From contig NZ_CANTZW010000036.1 in assembly GCF_947855115.1 (NCBI RefSeq), forward strand, positions 1 through 40,810: a DNA stretch of 40,810 nt. Reading direction: 5' to 3'. This stretch comes from an uncultured Parabacteroides sp. (GTDB taxonomy: Bacteria; Bacteroidota; Bacteroidia; Bacteroidales; Tannerellaceae). Each line of letters opens with the position of its first letter. Positions within the stretch are counted from its first letter, which is position 1. A program made the position numbers and the translations under genes. The notes beneath the pieces are model-generated. The model did no database searches and was not told where the DNA came from. It worked only from the letters and a program-made list of their open reading frames with translations. Positions 7,699 through 16,046 of this stretch are shown here, piece by piece.

Positions 7699-8618
7699 AA
7701 AGGAGCGATTTCGTGCGGCAGTGTGGAACGGAGTGCGATTTTTCAGGCAGTGACAGCTGGGTTATCTTGTCTCCTATAGAACAGAGCATCAAACAGAAGA
7801 TTGAAGCGGTAGGTACGCCACTCAAAGACTGGGATATAAATATCTATCGCGGTGTACTGACTGGTTACAACGATGCTTTTATCATTTCTACGGAAAAGCG
7901 TAATGAGATATTAGCAAATTGCCAAACGGAAGATGAACGCAAGCGGACGGCTGAACTTATTCGACCGATTCTGCGGGGCAGAGATATAAAGAGATATGGA
8001 TATGACTGGGCTGGATTATATCTCATAGCCACATTCCCATCCCGCCACTATGATATAGAAATGTACCCTGCTGTAAAAGCACACTTACTATTTTTTGGCA
8101 TAGAAAGGCTTGAACAGACAGGAAAGACACATATTGTCAATGGAGAGAAAGTCAAAGCTCGCAAAAAGACCAATAATAAGTGGTTTGAAACCCAAGATAG
8201 TATTAGCTATTGGGAGGATTTTAGTAAGCCAAAAATTATGTATCCCAATATGACTAAATATATGCCTTTTTATTATGATGAAAAAGGATTTTATCAAAAT
8301 GATAAATCATTTATGATAACAGGAAAACATATTCCATTTTTGACTGCCTTTTTGAATTCCTCATTGTTCAAATTTTGTTTTAGAGATAATTTCCCCGAAT
8401 TGTTAGGTGGAACACGTGAGTTAAGAAAAATATTTTTCGATAAAATCTCTGTAATAAAAGTGTCTGATGAAATTAATAATGACTTCAAAAGGGAAGTAAC
8501 AAATCTTCAGTCAAACTATACACGAGAAAAAGCTACTACAATAGATAGGATGCTTTTTGATTTGTATGGCCTGACTGAAGAAGAACGTAAAGTTATTGGA
8601 TATATTGAAATTAAGTAA
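7695..8618 (+). CDS. Alternative (silent) target-recognition cassette of the adenine methyltransferase
   Basis: 307 aa with no methyltransferase core. It matches residues about 820-1127 of the methyltransferase at 8611-11994, which lies in the opposite orientation: DFVRQCGTECDFSGSDSWVI, IEAVGTPLKDWDI and TAELIRPILRGRDIKRYGYD are shared nearly exactly. The following ~200 residues (TaqI-like C-terminal specificity domain) differ completely, apart from short matches such as YWEDF.KPKI. It is a donor half-gene waiting for inversion. Its ATG overlaps the recombinase stop, so it may also be translated as a free specificity domain. It converges tail-to-tail with the active gene (8-bp overlap at 8611-8618). 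Confidence 0.85.
   Translation: MKRSDFVRQCGTECDFSGSDSWVILSPIEQSIKQKIEAVGTPLKDWDINIYRGVLTGYNDAFIISTEKRNEILANCQTEDERKRTAELIRPILRGRDIKRYGYDWAGLYLIATFPSRHYDIEMYPAVKAHLLFFGIERLEQTGKTHIVNGEKVKARKKTNNKWFETQDSISYWEDFSKPKIMYPNMTKYMPFYYDEKGFYQNDKSFMITGKHIPFLTAFLNSSLFKFCFRDNFPELLGGTRELRKIFFDKISVIKVSDEINNDFKREVTNLQSNYTREKATTIDRMLFDLYGLTEEERKVIGYIEIK
7703..7726 (+). repeat. Left outer inverted repeat (probable invertase crossover site)
   Basis: 24 bases identical to the reverse complement of 9515-9538. The bases just outside differ (AAAAG here, TT on the other copy), and just inside identity breaks at once although the protein stays the same. Selection therefore seems to hold this DNA block itself, as expected for a recombination site. 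Confidence 0.8.
7918..7993 (+). repeat. Left inner inverted repeat, 76 bp
   Basis: 76 bases, from ATTGCCAAACGGAAG to GCAGAGATATAAAGAG, are identical to the reverse complement of 9248-9323. They encode the conserved block NCQTEDERKRTAELIRPILR and onward just before the variable specificity part. It could be a second exchange site (for the invertase or for RecA) or simply a recently converted tract. Confidence 0.8.
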
Positions 8619-11600
8619 AATTGTTCTCAATATATTTTTGTTCATCATGAGATAGGTTATATAAGTCAAAGACTTTATGACTTATCTCTTTTTCTTTTTC
8701 TGTAGAATTATAATGTATTAACTCTTTTAAGGTTTCTTCAAATATAGAATTCTGTTCTTTGGTTATCATAGGAACTTTAATGGGTTCAACAGCTTGTACA
8801 CTTATAAGTAAATCACCTGTTCCGGTTTTAGGAGCATCTTTAAGAAGATAGTGTCCCATAGGAGAATTTAATACACAACAGATAAATTCAATGTTGTTAC
8901 CTGTTGCAAAGCATGTACTATCCAATCCTAAAGCTCCATTATTATTATAACAAAATCTAAGGATAGAACCGACTCTCTTCCAAACAATTTTTGGCTTATT
9001 AAAATCCTCCCAATACTTAGCTCCCCATCGTTGCATAGCATACCATTCATAACGAATACCAGTTTCTGCTTTATTTCGATTTGATAGGGACTCTTTATAT
9101 TGGAGCATATGATTATAAACAGCTGGATATTTCTCATTAAAAGCCTTTTCTGCTTTCTCAGAAGCACCTGTTATACTATTATCAAATTGGTACGGAAAAT
9201 GCCAGGGTATATAAATTAACCAAAGATTTGCCCAGTCGTATCCATACCTCTTTATATCTCTGCCCCGCAGAATCGGTCGAATAAGTTCAGCCGTCCGCTT
9301 GCGTTCATCTTCCGTTTGGCAATTAGCAAGAATTTCATCTCTTTTCTCTGTGCTTATAATAAATGCATCATTAAATCCCGTTTTAATGCCATAGTTGATT
9401 TGAATATCCCAATCCTTGAGCGGCGTGCCCACCGCTTCAATCTTCCGCTTGATACTCTGTTCGATAGGCGAGAGAATCACCCACGAGTCGGAGCCGCTGA
9501 AATCGCACTCTGTCCCACACTGCCGCACGAAATCGCTCAAATTCCTAACGCTATCTTTGTTTTGTTTGTTGGTGACTGCGCATAAGGTCTTATGTTTGTT
9601 TGCAGCTTTGGCGAAGAGCAATATGTTTGTATCAACAGTTGCGCTCTCGAAAACTTTCACTCCGGCAAAGTCTATGAGCAGTTTGGGGTTGGTATTTTGG
9701 GCAAAGAAAGCACGCGTTTTTTCTCCATAACCTGCACGCATCCATTTATTGGATGTGATATAGCAAAGGTGTCCATTCGGTTTGAGCAATTGATAGCCAC
9801 GTTCGTAGAAGAGGCAATAGATGTCTCCTGTTTTAGCAAATGTTTTGTAGCCGCATGTCTCATATCGTTTTGCTAATTCACCGCCATTGTTTTGTAACTG
9901 AATGTAAGGAGGATTGCCTATGACGATATCGAAACCGTCATAAACTCCAAACATCCATTCCGGGTCGAAGAACTCTGCCACAGTGTTTTGGTCATATGGA
10001 TTCCAACCAGTCAATTGTTTAGCTTCTTCTGGTGCAAAATCTTTGTTATCGGCGAGCAATTTCGCCAACTTTTCTCGGAACACTTTATCTTTCTCACGAA
10101 GCGAACTTTTGCGGTTTGCTGTTTTTGCTAAAAAATGCTCGTGTCGTATTGCTCTCAATTCTTCTTTTGTCGGCTCGATTTCAGGATCTTCAAAAAGATT
10201 ATGGGATACTTGTTTCTTGTGTGCTATTAATGAATTAGCAGACACAAACTTTGTTTCGAGATTAGGAAGTGTAGGAATTCCGAAATTGGGTTTCGACAAA
10301 TCTTTGTCGCAATCGCAGATTAACGAGATAAAGAAACGTAATTTTGTAATTTGTGCGGCAATGCTCTGAATATCGCTGCCATAGATACAATTCTCTATAA
10401 TGGTCAACTTTAGGTTGTACACATCCTCTTCGGGAGATAAGCGAAGCAGAATATCAACCAGGCGATTGAGTAATCCCATCGGGAAAGCACCTGAACCGCA
10501 AGCGGGATCAAGAATCTTGATTGTTTTTAGTTTGTTTACAATCAAATCGTAATCAGCAACCTGACTTTTATTGAAGGTGAAACCATCTTCAAATAAAGAA
10601 CGAACCAACGGAGTGTCACCCAAATATGCAATAAGGCTTTCATCTACCATGTAGTTGACAATTTCGCGAGGTGTATAGAATGAACCACTTTGATTCCGTG
10701 CTGTTTCCTTTGTCTCAGGATTGTATGCACCCAAGAGGTTCTCAAATACTTTTCCTAACAATTCCGGGTCAAGAGCAACCTGTTGTTCTTCTGGTGAATT
10801 TTCTTCAATGGTAAAATTATAACGACTGAGGATGGATATTAGTCCTTTCTCCGGTTCAAAGAAAAGATTGTTTGGGATAATGGCACGATTACGGTAACGT
10901 CCATCCGCAAACCGTTTGTCATTTCGACTGAAACCATCATAATTGAATGCCTGTTCTACTCCGTCAATCGTCCTTGTTTTATCAAGGCACTCAAATAACC
11001 CTCCATTCAGGAAAGGTACTTCTGCAAACAGGGTGATAACCTCATCCTCCTTAATGCTAAACAATTCTGCATAGCGATAAAGGGTCTTGATGTCCTTCTT
11101 TACATTGGCTGCAAATCTACGTTTATTACCTTGTTCGTCTTCTATAGCGCGATTGAGCGTGGCAAAGAATAGGTTTTGAAGGATTGCGTTATAATAATTA
11201 CCTACTTTTTTGCTATAAGGGTCAAACTCTTTCAATATGGTCTGCAAATAATCAATATCAAATATCCTGTCGGGAACTAAGTCTTTTTGCTTTATGAACC
11301 ATACAAACATGATACGGGTTATCAAGCGGATAATCTTTGTTTCTAAATCTTCACGGTCATCCTCTTCTATGGTTATATTATTAGGAAACGACACATTGGA
11401 AGACGGGGTTATTGCCCATTGATACCACTCGAACAAGTCTTTATAGAATTGCTTGGTCAAGGCTTCGACAGAAAACGCAGCAGTAATATCGCTGAGTGTC
11501 TGTTTGCTATTTTTCAATACACCAAATTGTTCTATTGCTGTGCGACATCCACGACCTTCGCCTAATAGATAAGTGTAACGTTTGGTGTTAGTTGATATTT

Positions 11601-11994
11601 TCTCATAATTTCCTTGCTTATTGAAGCTCCAAGTTTCACTTACATACGAGAAGCGAAGTACGCTTTCATTCTTTCGATAGCAGAACATAAATGCACCGGC
11701 ATACCCCATGCTACGCCAATCGGAAGTAAGCATATCACGGATGCCACGACGGTTGCGCTCAATATCTACTTTCTCTGTTAATTCTACTTCGTATATAGCA
11801 ATAGACTCGCCATCTGTAAGCGATATTTTGCCAAGGTTTAAGGCTTCTTTAGCCAAACGGTTATTTACGTGTACCAATGACGGGCGACTCCAAAAACTCA
11901 CTTTATTCCTAAAAATGTCATGAAGTAATTGCTGCCATGCTTCACGATTATACTTAGATTCTATTACTTCTTTATAGTTCATTTGTGAATACAT
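8611..11994 (-). CDS. Eco57I/TaqI-like N6-adenine DNA methyltransferase with switchable specificity domain
   Basis: 1127 aa. Motif I is LDPACGSGAFPMG (about residues 495-507) and motif IV is VIGNPPYIQLQ (about 691-701), giving a gamma-type N6-adenine methyltransferase core. Residues 1-430 are an uncharacterised N-terminal region (IYEVELTEKVDIERNRRG), then QSGSFYTPREIVNYMV leads into the core. Residues about 820-1127 are the TaqI-like specificity region that can be exchanged with the cassette at 7695-8618. It starts 2 bp after the PLD-helicase stop, so it is the last gene of a four-gene operon. It presumably marks host DNA against the PLD-helicase. ATG 11982 is an alternative start. I see no clear nuclease motif in it. 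Confidence 0.9.
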   Translation of the reverse strand: MYSQMNYKEVIESKYNREAWQQLLHDIFRNKVSFWSRPSLVHVNNRLAKEALNLGKISLTDGESIAIYEVELTEKVDIERNRRGIRDMLTSDWRSMGYAGAFMFCYRKNESVLRFSYVSETWSFNKQGNYEKISTNTKRYTYLLGEGRGCRTAIEQFGVLKNSKQTLSDITAAFSVEALTKQFYKDLFEWYQWAITPSSNVSFPNNITIEEDDREDLETKIIRLITRIMFVWFIKQKDLVPDRIFDIDYLQTILKEFDPYSKKVGNYYNAILQNLFFATLNRAIEDEQGNKRRFAANVKKDIKTLYRYAELFSIKEDEVITLFAEVPFLNGGLFECLDKTRTIDGVEQAFNYDGFSRNDKRFADGRYRNRAIIPNNLFFEPEKGLISILSRYNFTIEENSPEEQQVALDPELLGKVFENLLGAYNPETKETARNQSGSFYTPREIVNYMVDESLIAYLGDTPLVRSLFEDGFTFNKSQVADYDLIVNKLKTIKILDPACGSGAFPMGLLNRLVDILLRLSPEEDVYNLKLTIIENCIYGSDIQSIAAQITKLRFFISLICDCDKDLSKPNFGIPTLPNLETKFVSANSLIAHKKQVSHNLFEDPEIEPTKEELRAIRHEHFLAKTANRKSSLREKDKVFREKLAKLLADNKDFAPEEAKQLTGWNPYDQNTVAEFFDPEWMFGVYDGFDIVIGNPPYIQLQNNGGELAKRYETCGYKTFAKTGDIYCLFYERGYQLLKPNGHLCYITSNKWMRAGYGEKTRAFFAQNTNPKLLIDFAGVKVFESATVDTNILLFAKAANKHKTLCAVTNKQNKDSVRNLSDFVRQCGTECDFSGSDSWVILSPIEQSIKRKIEAVGTPLKDWDIQINYGIKTGFNDAFIISTEKRDEILANCQTEDERKRTAELIRPILRGRDIKRYGYDWANLWLIYIPWHFPYQFDNSITGASEKAEKAFNEKYPAVYNHMLQYKESLSNRNKAETGIRYEWYAMQRWGAKYWEDFNKPKIVWKRVGSILRFCYNNNGALGLDSTCFATGNNIEFICCVLNSPMGHYLLKDAPKTGTGDLLISVQAVEPIKVPMITKEQNSIFEETLKELIHYNSTEKEKEISHKVFDLYNLSHDEQKYIENNFT
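9248..9323 (-). repeat. Right inner inverted repeat, 76 bp
   Basis: Reverse complement of 7918-7993, lying inside the methyltransferase gene at codons about 891-916. Identity over 76 bases contrasts with the diverged DNA between the inner and outer repeats. Confidence 0.8.
9515..9538 (-). repeat. Right outer inverted repeat (probable invertase crossover site)
   Basis: Perfect 24-base reverse complement of 7703-7726, inside the methyltransferase gene at codons about 820-827 (SDFVRQCG). It marks the boundary between the constant part of the enzyme and the exchangeable specificity part. Confidence 0.8.
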
Positions 11995-11996
11995 TT

Positions 11997-14900
11997 TTAG
12001 TTAAACGATTCGGATAAAATTATTTCGGCTTCGGTTTCTTGCTCATTTAGCAATGATTCTTGGGCTGTGTAGTATGGTGCATACTTCTTGGCCATTTCTA
12101 TTATTTCTGCAAAAGCTTCATCATGGGTCATACGTTTACTGCCAACTCGAAGCAAATCTTTATGAATACGTTGCAAACGCTTGGCAATATAAGTGATGAC
12201 GCCTCGTTCGGCCAAGGTCTTTAATTGCACTACTTTTATGAACAGGTCATTATCGTCAATCTCGCGAATAAATCGGTTTAATAGGCCGACAGCCGTACTG
12301 ACCTGTACGCCCATTGCAGTTTGCTCATCGTGATTTGTTTCTTGCGTACGCATTTCATCATCTTGCATTTTGCGAAATTTCTTTAATACCATATTTATAT
12401 GTTTATGATGTGCTTCTATGCGTTCTACCGACTGCTCTTCTTTGGTCGCCTTAAAATATTTAAGAGCATCAAGCACGGACAATTCTTCTGCTGTTTCTGA
12501 CACCAAAAAGAACATCTTGCGGAAGTTCGTCTTCAAAAAGACAAGTGTGTCATTTGAAAGTGTAACACCCTCAACTTCCTTTGTCTCACGTCCAGTACGG
12601 CTGCGTAGTGAAAGTTTGGCTATACGGTTGTACTCTCTGCGATTTGTCTGGTAGAGCGCACGCAATTCTTCATAAAACGGAAGTTCTTGATTGCATTCTT
12701 CTTTCTGCCGCTTCATTCCTTCATCAAAAAGTTTACTAAGGTTACGGTCAAGGATTTCCTCTTGCGAGTATATCTGATTATCTTCCCCAAACGTGGAATG
12801 AAAAGTTTGAATCTTGCTTAATGCGATTTGATTAAGGTTAATTTCGCGGTTACCTTCACGAGAAGGATAAAATACGTAGTTGTAGATATGTTTGGATACT
12901 GAACCAATACGATTTACACGTCCGATACGTTGCATCAAACGTGTACTATTCCACGGGGTATCATAATTCACAATTACGTTAGCGCGATGCAAGTTCACAC
13001 CTTCAGCCAACACATCTGTAGTAAGGATAATATTATAATCATTGAGCTTTGTTTTGTAGTTCGCATCGAAATTCTCACGGATAGTTTTGAATTGCTTACT
13101 ACGGTTGTCCGCAGAGATAACTAATACATCCTTACGATTTATACGTTTAGCTAAATATTCGACAGTATCAACCGACTCGGAAAATACGACTAATTTTTGT
13201 TCAGGATTACGCTCGGACTTGAACAATTCGTGTTTAATCAATTCGTTGAATTTTGCAAATTTCGAATCATCTTCATCTGTTATATTAGCCCATTCAGAAC
13301 GTAATTTTTCAAGTGTTTCTTGGTCGTTGTGCAGCATTTCAATAAATTCCGGTTTGAAATCGGAGGCTGTGAATACTGCGTTTTTGGGATTGTCTTCTGC
13401 TTTGGCGTTTAGCTTTTCTTCTATCTCTTCATCGCTTAGACCCGATTCCAATAGTATATTGATATCAAGATCCGGAGCAATGAACACTTTGTCTCGCTCA
13501 AACATATCAAGCATATTCTGATTTGCTTGACAGAAATTGTCTAATGACACTTGGAAAGCATGGAAGCTGCTTTCCAGACGTTTTACCAATCCGTTTTTTC
13601 GGATACCTGCTAAACTGCGGCTTATAAGTTCTGCATTATCATATAATCCAGGTGCTGCTTCTGGCTTTAAATAAGCAATAGCTTGATAACGTGCATAAGT
13701 CAATTCCTTTTCAAGCGTGAGCATTGCGTGTTCAAATAAGTCTGCAAGATGCTCGTTTAATTCATAACGCTTCTCAATGGGGCGTTCTACTTTTGGGAAA
13801 CCATTCACATCCTTATTATAACGAGGTATGCTCTCTATGTCCGTCCTGGTTCGCCGTACAGTTAATGGCTTAATTATCCTATCGCGTACACGCTCTGCCA
13901 GTTTCTTAAAATGACTGACATTGAAATCTGTTTCTCTACGCAACCTTTTGAACTCTTTTATAAGGGGTGCAAAAAAGGCTGTCAGATTTGATACTCCATC
14001 AATTGTACAATGGCGTGGATCTTGAAAGAGTTGTATTTCGTTATAGATGTCAGCAGGTGTATTGTTCATTGGTGTAGCAGAAATAAGCATGACTTTCTTT
14101 TTATAACCAGGTATATTCCCTGTTTCAATACGAGGCATCTTGCATATTTCCTGCAGTTGTCCAAATGCGGCTGTTGTATGTGAACGAAATTTGTGTGCCT
14201 CGTCAACCAATATAAGGTCGAACTCATCAGCGTTCCAATAATTGTAATTGTCCTCATCCAAAATTTTGGATAAACTTCCATTGGAAACAAAATTGGCATA
14301 TTTATCAATGCCGAAATCCTTGAATGTGGCTTTCCAGTTCTGTTCAACAGCAGGAGGATATACTACAAGTATTTTGGTTTTGTCCCGTCCATTCTCTACC
14401 AAGAACTTTTTGGCAATCATGGTTGCAATGACAGTTTTTCCAAGACCTACTACATCCGCAAGAAAGAAGCCATCATAACGTAGTAACTTTTGGAAACCTT
14501 CTTCCACTGCATCCATTTGATAGTCATATTTAGTGTACCCTTCTGGCATATCAAAAGGGTTGTTATCATCTGTGGCCATTACTCTGTCTGAGAAATACTC
14601 CATCAGCATTTTGATGTATAATTCATACGGTGACACATCTCCTTTTAGATATGTACGGTCAATAGATATTTTTACATCTTCAGCTGTGATTTCACATCCT
14701 TCCGCTTCTTTCCAAAGCAATTCAAATTCATCTTTTGCAAATTTGACATCATCGTACCTATTTAATTTGACATTAAACTCATATTGACAGTCTTCTGAGA
14801 TACCAAGTCCATTACCCGTTAAATTACTTGATCCAGTTATAGCCATACCCTGAGTGTATTGGTTAAACTCATCGGGATAAAGTACATAAATCTTTGCATG

Positions 14901-15320
14901 AATTCTCTTGGATGGATGGGCACGTAATTCTAATTTTCCATCAATTAAATCTTGTACCATTTGAAACATCCCATCCTCTACCTCTTTACGGTAATAAGAT
15001 TGTTCAATATCTTGTCTTATTTTGCGGAGACAATCTTCCTTTACTTCTTCCTCGGCCCCAAAGAACATTTTCCCTTGTTTTGCAGCTTTGGCTATGTATT
15101 TATCCACATCAATGCCTATTAGTACCCTAACCTTATTGATGTTGTCAAGGAATGGGCGTAAGGAAAAATAACCGGATGCTCGTAAAAATCCGACAACTGC
15201 ATCTAGATTACGGATTTGAGGGTTATGCTGTAACACACCTTCAAATTCTTTCATAAGGGTGTTGCTATCTCTATTTGTAAAGAAGTTTGAGCAAATACTG
15301 GTGTTTATTATATCTGTCAT
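11997..15320 (-). CDS. PLD-nuclease / SNF2-type helicase fusion (restriction effector)
   Basis: 1107 aa. The N-terminal phospholipase-D-like domain has one HKD motif: His141 and Lys143 in RIHAKIYVL, then ITGSSNLTGNGL (about 161-172). A superfamily 2 helicase follows: Walker A LADVVGLGKTVIA (about 287-299), DEAH box LVDEAHKFRS (about 371-380), SAT motif ISATPMNNTP, and motif VI MQRIGRVNRIGS. A long helical C-terminus follows. One HKD motif implies a dimer if it is a nuclease. It lies 20 bp after the membrane-protein gene and 2 bp before the methyltransferase gene. I infer that it is the translocating restriction subunit. It is not DISARM as I know it, because the drmA and drmB partners are absent. 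Confidence 0.9.
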   Translation of the reverse strand: MTDIINTSICSNFFTNRDSNTLMKEFEGVLQHNPQIRNLDAVVGFLRASGYFSLRPFLDNINKVRVLIGIDVDKYIAKAAKQGKMFFGAEEEVKEDCLRKIRQDIEQSYYRKEVEDGMFQMVQDLIDGKLELRAHPSKRIHAKIYVLYPDEFNQYTQGMAITGSSNLTGNGLGISEDCQYEFNVKLNRYDDVKFAKDEFELLWKEAEGCEITAEDVKISIDRTYLKGDVSPYELYIKMLMEYFSDRVMATDDNNPFDMPEGYTKYDYQMDAVEEGFQKLLRYDGFFLADVVGLGKTVIATMIAKKFLVENGRDKTKILVVYPPAVEQNWKATFKDFGIDKYANFVSNGSLSKILDEDNYNYWNADEFDLILVDEAHKFRSHTTAAFGQLQEICKMPRIETGNIPGYKKKVMLISATPMNNTPADIYNEIQLFQDPRHCTIDGVSNLTAFFAPLIKEFKRLRRETDFNVSHFKKLAERVRDRIIKPLTVRRTRTDIESIPRYNKDVNGFPKVERPIEKRYELNEHLADLFEHAMLTLEKELTYARYQAIAYLKPEAAPGLYDNAELISRSLAGIRKNGLVKRLESSFHAFQVSLDNFCQANQNMLDMFERDKVFIAPDLDINILLESGLSDEEIEEKLNAKAEDNPKNAVFTASDFKPEFIEMLHNDQETLEKLRSEWANITDEDDSKFAKFNELIKHELFKSERNPEQKLVVFSESVDTVEYLAKRINRKDVLVISADNRSKQFKTIRENFDANYKTKLNDYNIILTTDVLAEGVNLHRANVIVNYDTPWNSTRLMQRIGRVNRIGSVSKHIYNYVFYPSREGNREINLNQIALSKIQTFHSTFGEDNQIYSQEEILDRNLSKLFDEGMKRQKEECNQELPFYEELRALYQTNRREYNRIAKLSLRSRTGRETKEVEGVTLSNDTLVFLKTNFRKMFFLVSETAEELSVLDALKYFKATKEEQSVERIEAHHKHINMVLKKFRKMQDDEMRTQETNHDEQTAMGVQVSTAVGLLNRFIREIDDNDLFIKVVQLKTLAERGVITYIAKRLQRIHKDLLRVGSKRMTHDEAFAEIIEMAKKYAPYYTAQESLLNEQETEAEIILSESFN

Positions 15321-15340
15321 AATTAAAATCTTATCTTTAA

Positions 15341-16042
15341 CTAATTTTCTTTTTTTCTTCGTTCCCTAACTTTATCCCACCCTGGCATTTTTTTAGCCAG
15401 CGTACCTTCTCCTGCTGGAAAATAGAGAGGAAAGACTTTATATAAGAAACTCACAATATCACTACGCTTTTTACCCATGTTGAAAAAAGCAGAGCAAACA
15501 AAATACATAAGTTCTTGTTGACTACAAGCGTTGTTTTGTTGTATCACTATTGAAGGTGTTACTACCAAGTTATGCTCTGCAAATGCGCAAGCATTGGCAA
15601 GAATAGCTTTCTGTTCTTCTTCGGTAAACATTTTTATTTTCTCCGCCAACCATTCAAGTTCTCTTTGCTGGAGTGCTTGTTGTTTTTCATTCTGGTGCTC
15701 CAATAGGATTGCTACATTTTCTTGTTGCTTCTCAGTCAAGGCATTTTCCAATGCTTGATTCTTTCGTTTGAGGACATTGAATTTCAGCAATGCGATAATG
15801 TACATGCAGAAATATCCTACTGCAATATCGAATATTAGGACAAGCAGGTAATTGTTACTTGAGTTTTGTGTGTCACCAGCCATATACTCGCTAATAGGGA
15901 TAACAGCTAGTAGCATGATAATGGCTATTGCATAAAGTACCCTGTATCGCATCTTGTGGTTTACTTGCGGCAAAGAGGCAAACAAAAAGGCGATAATCAA
16001 AACGGCAATTATTGCACAAAGCGGTATGAAAGATGTTCCCAT
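15341..16042 (-). CDS. Membrane coiled-coil protein of defence operon, unknown function
   Basis: 233 aa from ATG 16042; a longer start at 16072 would overlap the upstream gene. Three transmembrane segments can be seen near residues 5-22, 36-52 and 68-88 (FIPLCAIIAVLIIAFLFASL; VLYAIAIIMLLAVIPI; LLVLIFDIAVGYFCMYIIAL). A long Gln/Glu-rich coiled coil follows (about 95-140), then a compact C-terminal domain ending FPAGEGTLAKKMPGWDKV. No catalytic motif is visible. It sits 4 bp after the AlbA_2 gene and 20 bp before the PLD-helicase, so it is co-transcribed with the restriction genes. It may be an envelope anchor for the system or a mobilization-related passenger; I cannot decide. Confidence 0.75.
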   Translation of the reverse strand: MGTSFIPLCAIIAVLIIAFLFASLPQVNHKMRYRVLYAIAIIMLLAVIPISEYMAGDTQNSSNNYLLVLIFDIAVGYFCMYIIALLKFNVLKRKNQALENALTEKQQENVAILLEHQNEKQQALQQRELEWLAEKIKMFTEEEQKAILANACAFAEHNLVVTPSIVIQQNNACSQQELMYFVCSAFFNMGKKRSDIVSFLYKVFPLYFPAGEGTLAKKMPGWDKVRERRKKEN

Positions 16043-16046
16043 AAGT

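Larger units (their letters stand above)
7703..9538. other. Predicted invertible DNA segment (1836 bp)
   Basis: The segment is delimited by a 24-bp perfect inverted repeat (7703-7726 and 9515-9538; core GATTTCGTGCGGCAGTGTGG). It contains the 3' specificity parts of two methyltransferase alleles, tail to tail around its centre near 8620. In both copies the repeat is read in the same frame (SDFVRQCG), so inversion replaces the methyltransferase C-terminus without a frame change. The serine recombinase gene ends 5 bp outside the left repeat. Structure is seen directly; inversion in vivo is inferred. Confidence 0.85.

Noticed and set aside
9316..9876. Open frames on the plus strand inside the methyltransferase gene
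   Set aside because: They lie opposite a strongly supported gene, have low-quality composition and no recognisable motif.
8611..15320. DISARM or BREX system
   Set aside because: No drmA, drmB, pglZ, brxC or brxL-like gene is present; the PLD domain is fused to the helicase and the operon partners differ.
11982..15320. Type III restriction (Res/Mod) assignment for the helicase-methyltransferase pair
   Set aside because: The helicase carries an N-terminal HKD-type PLD domain rather than the C-terminal PD-(D/E)XK of Res, and the methyltransferase is of the Eco57I/TaqI gamma type.
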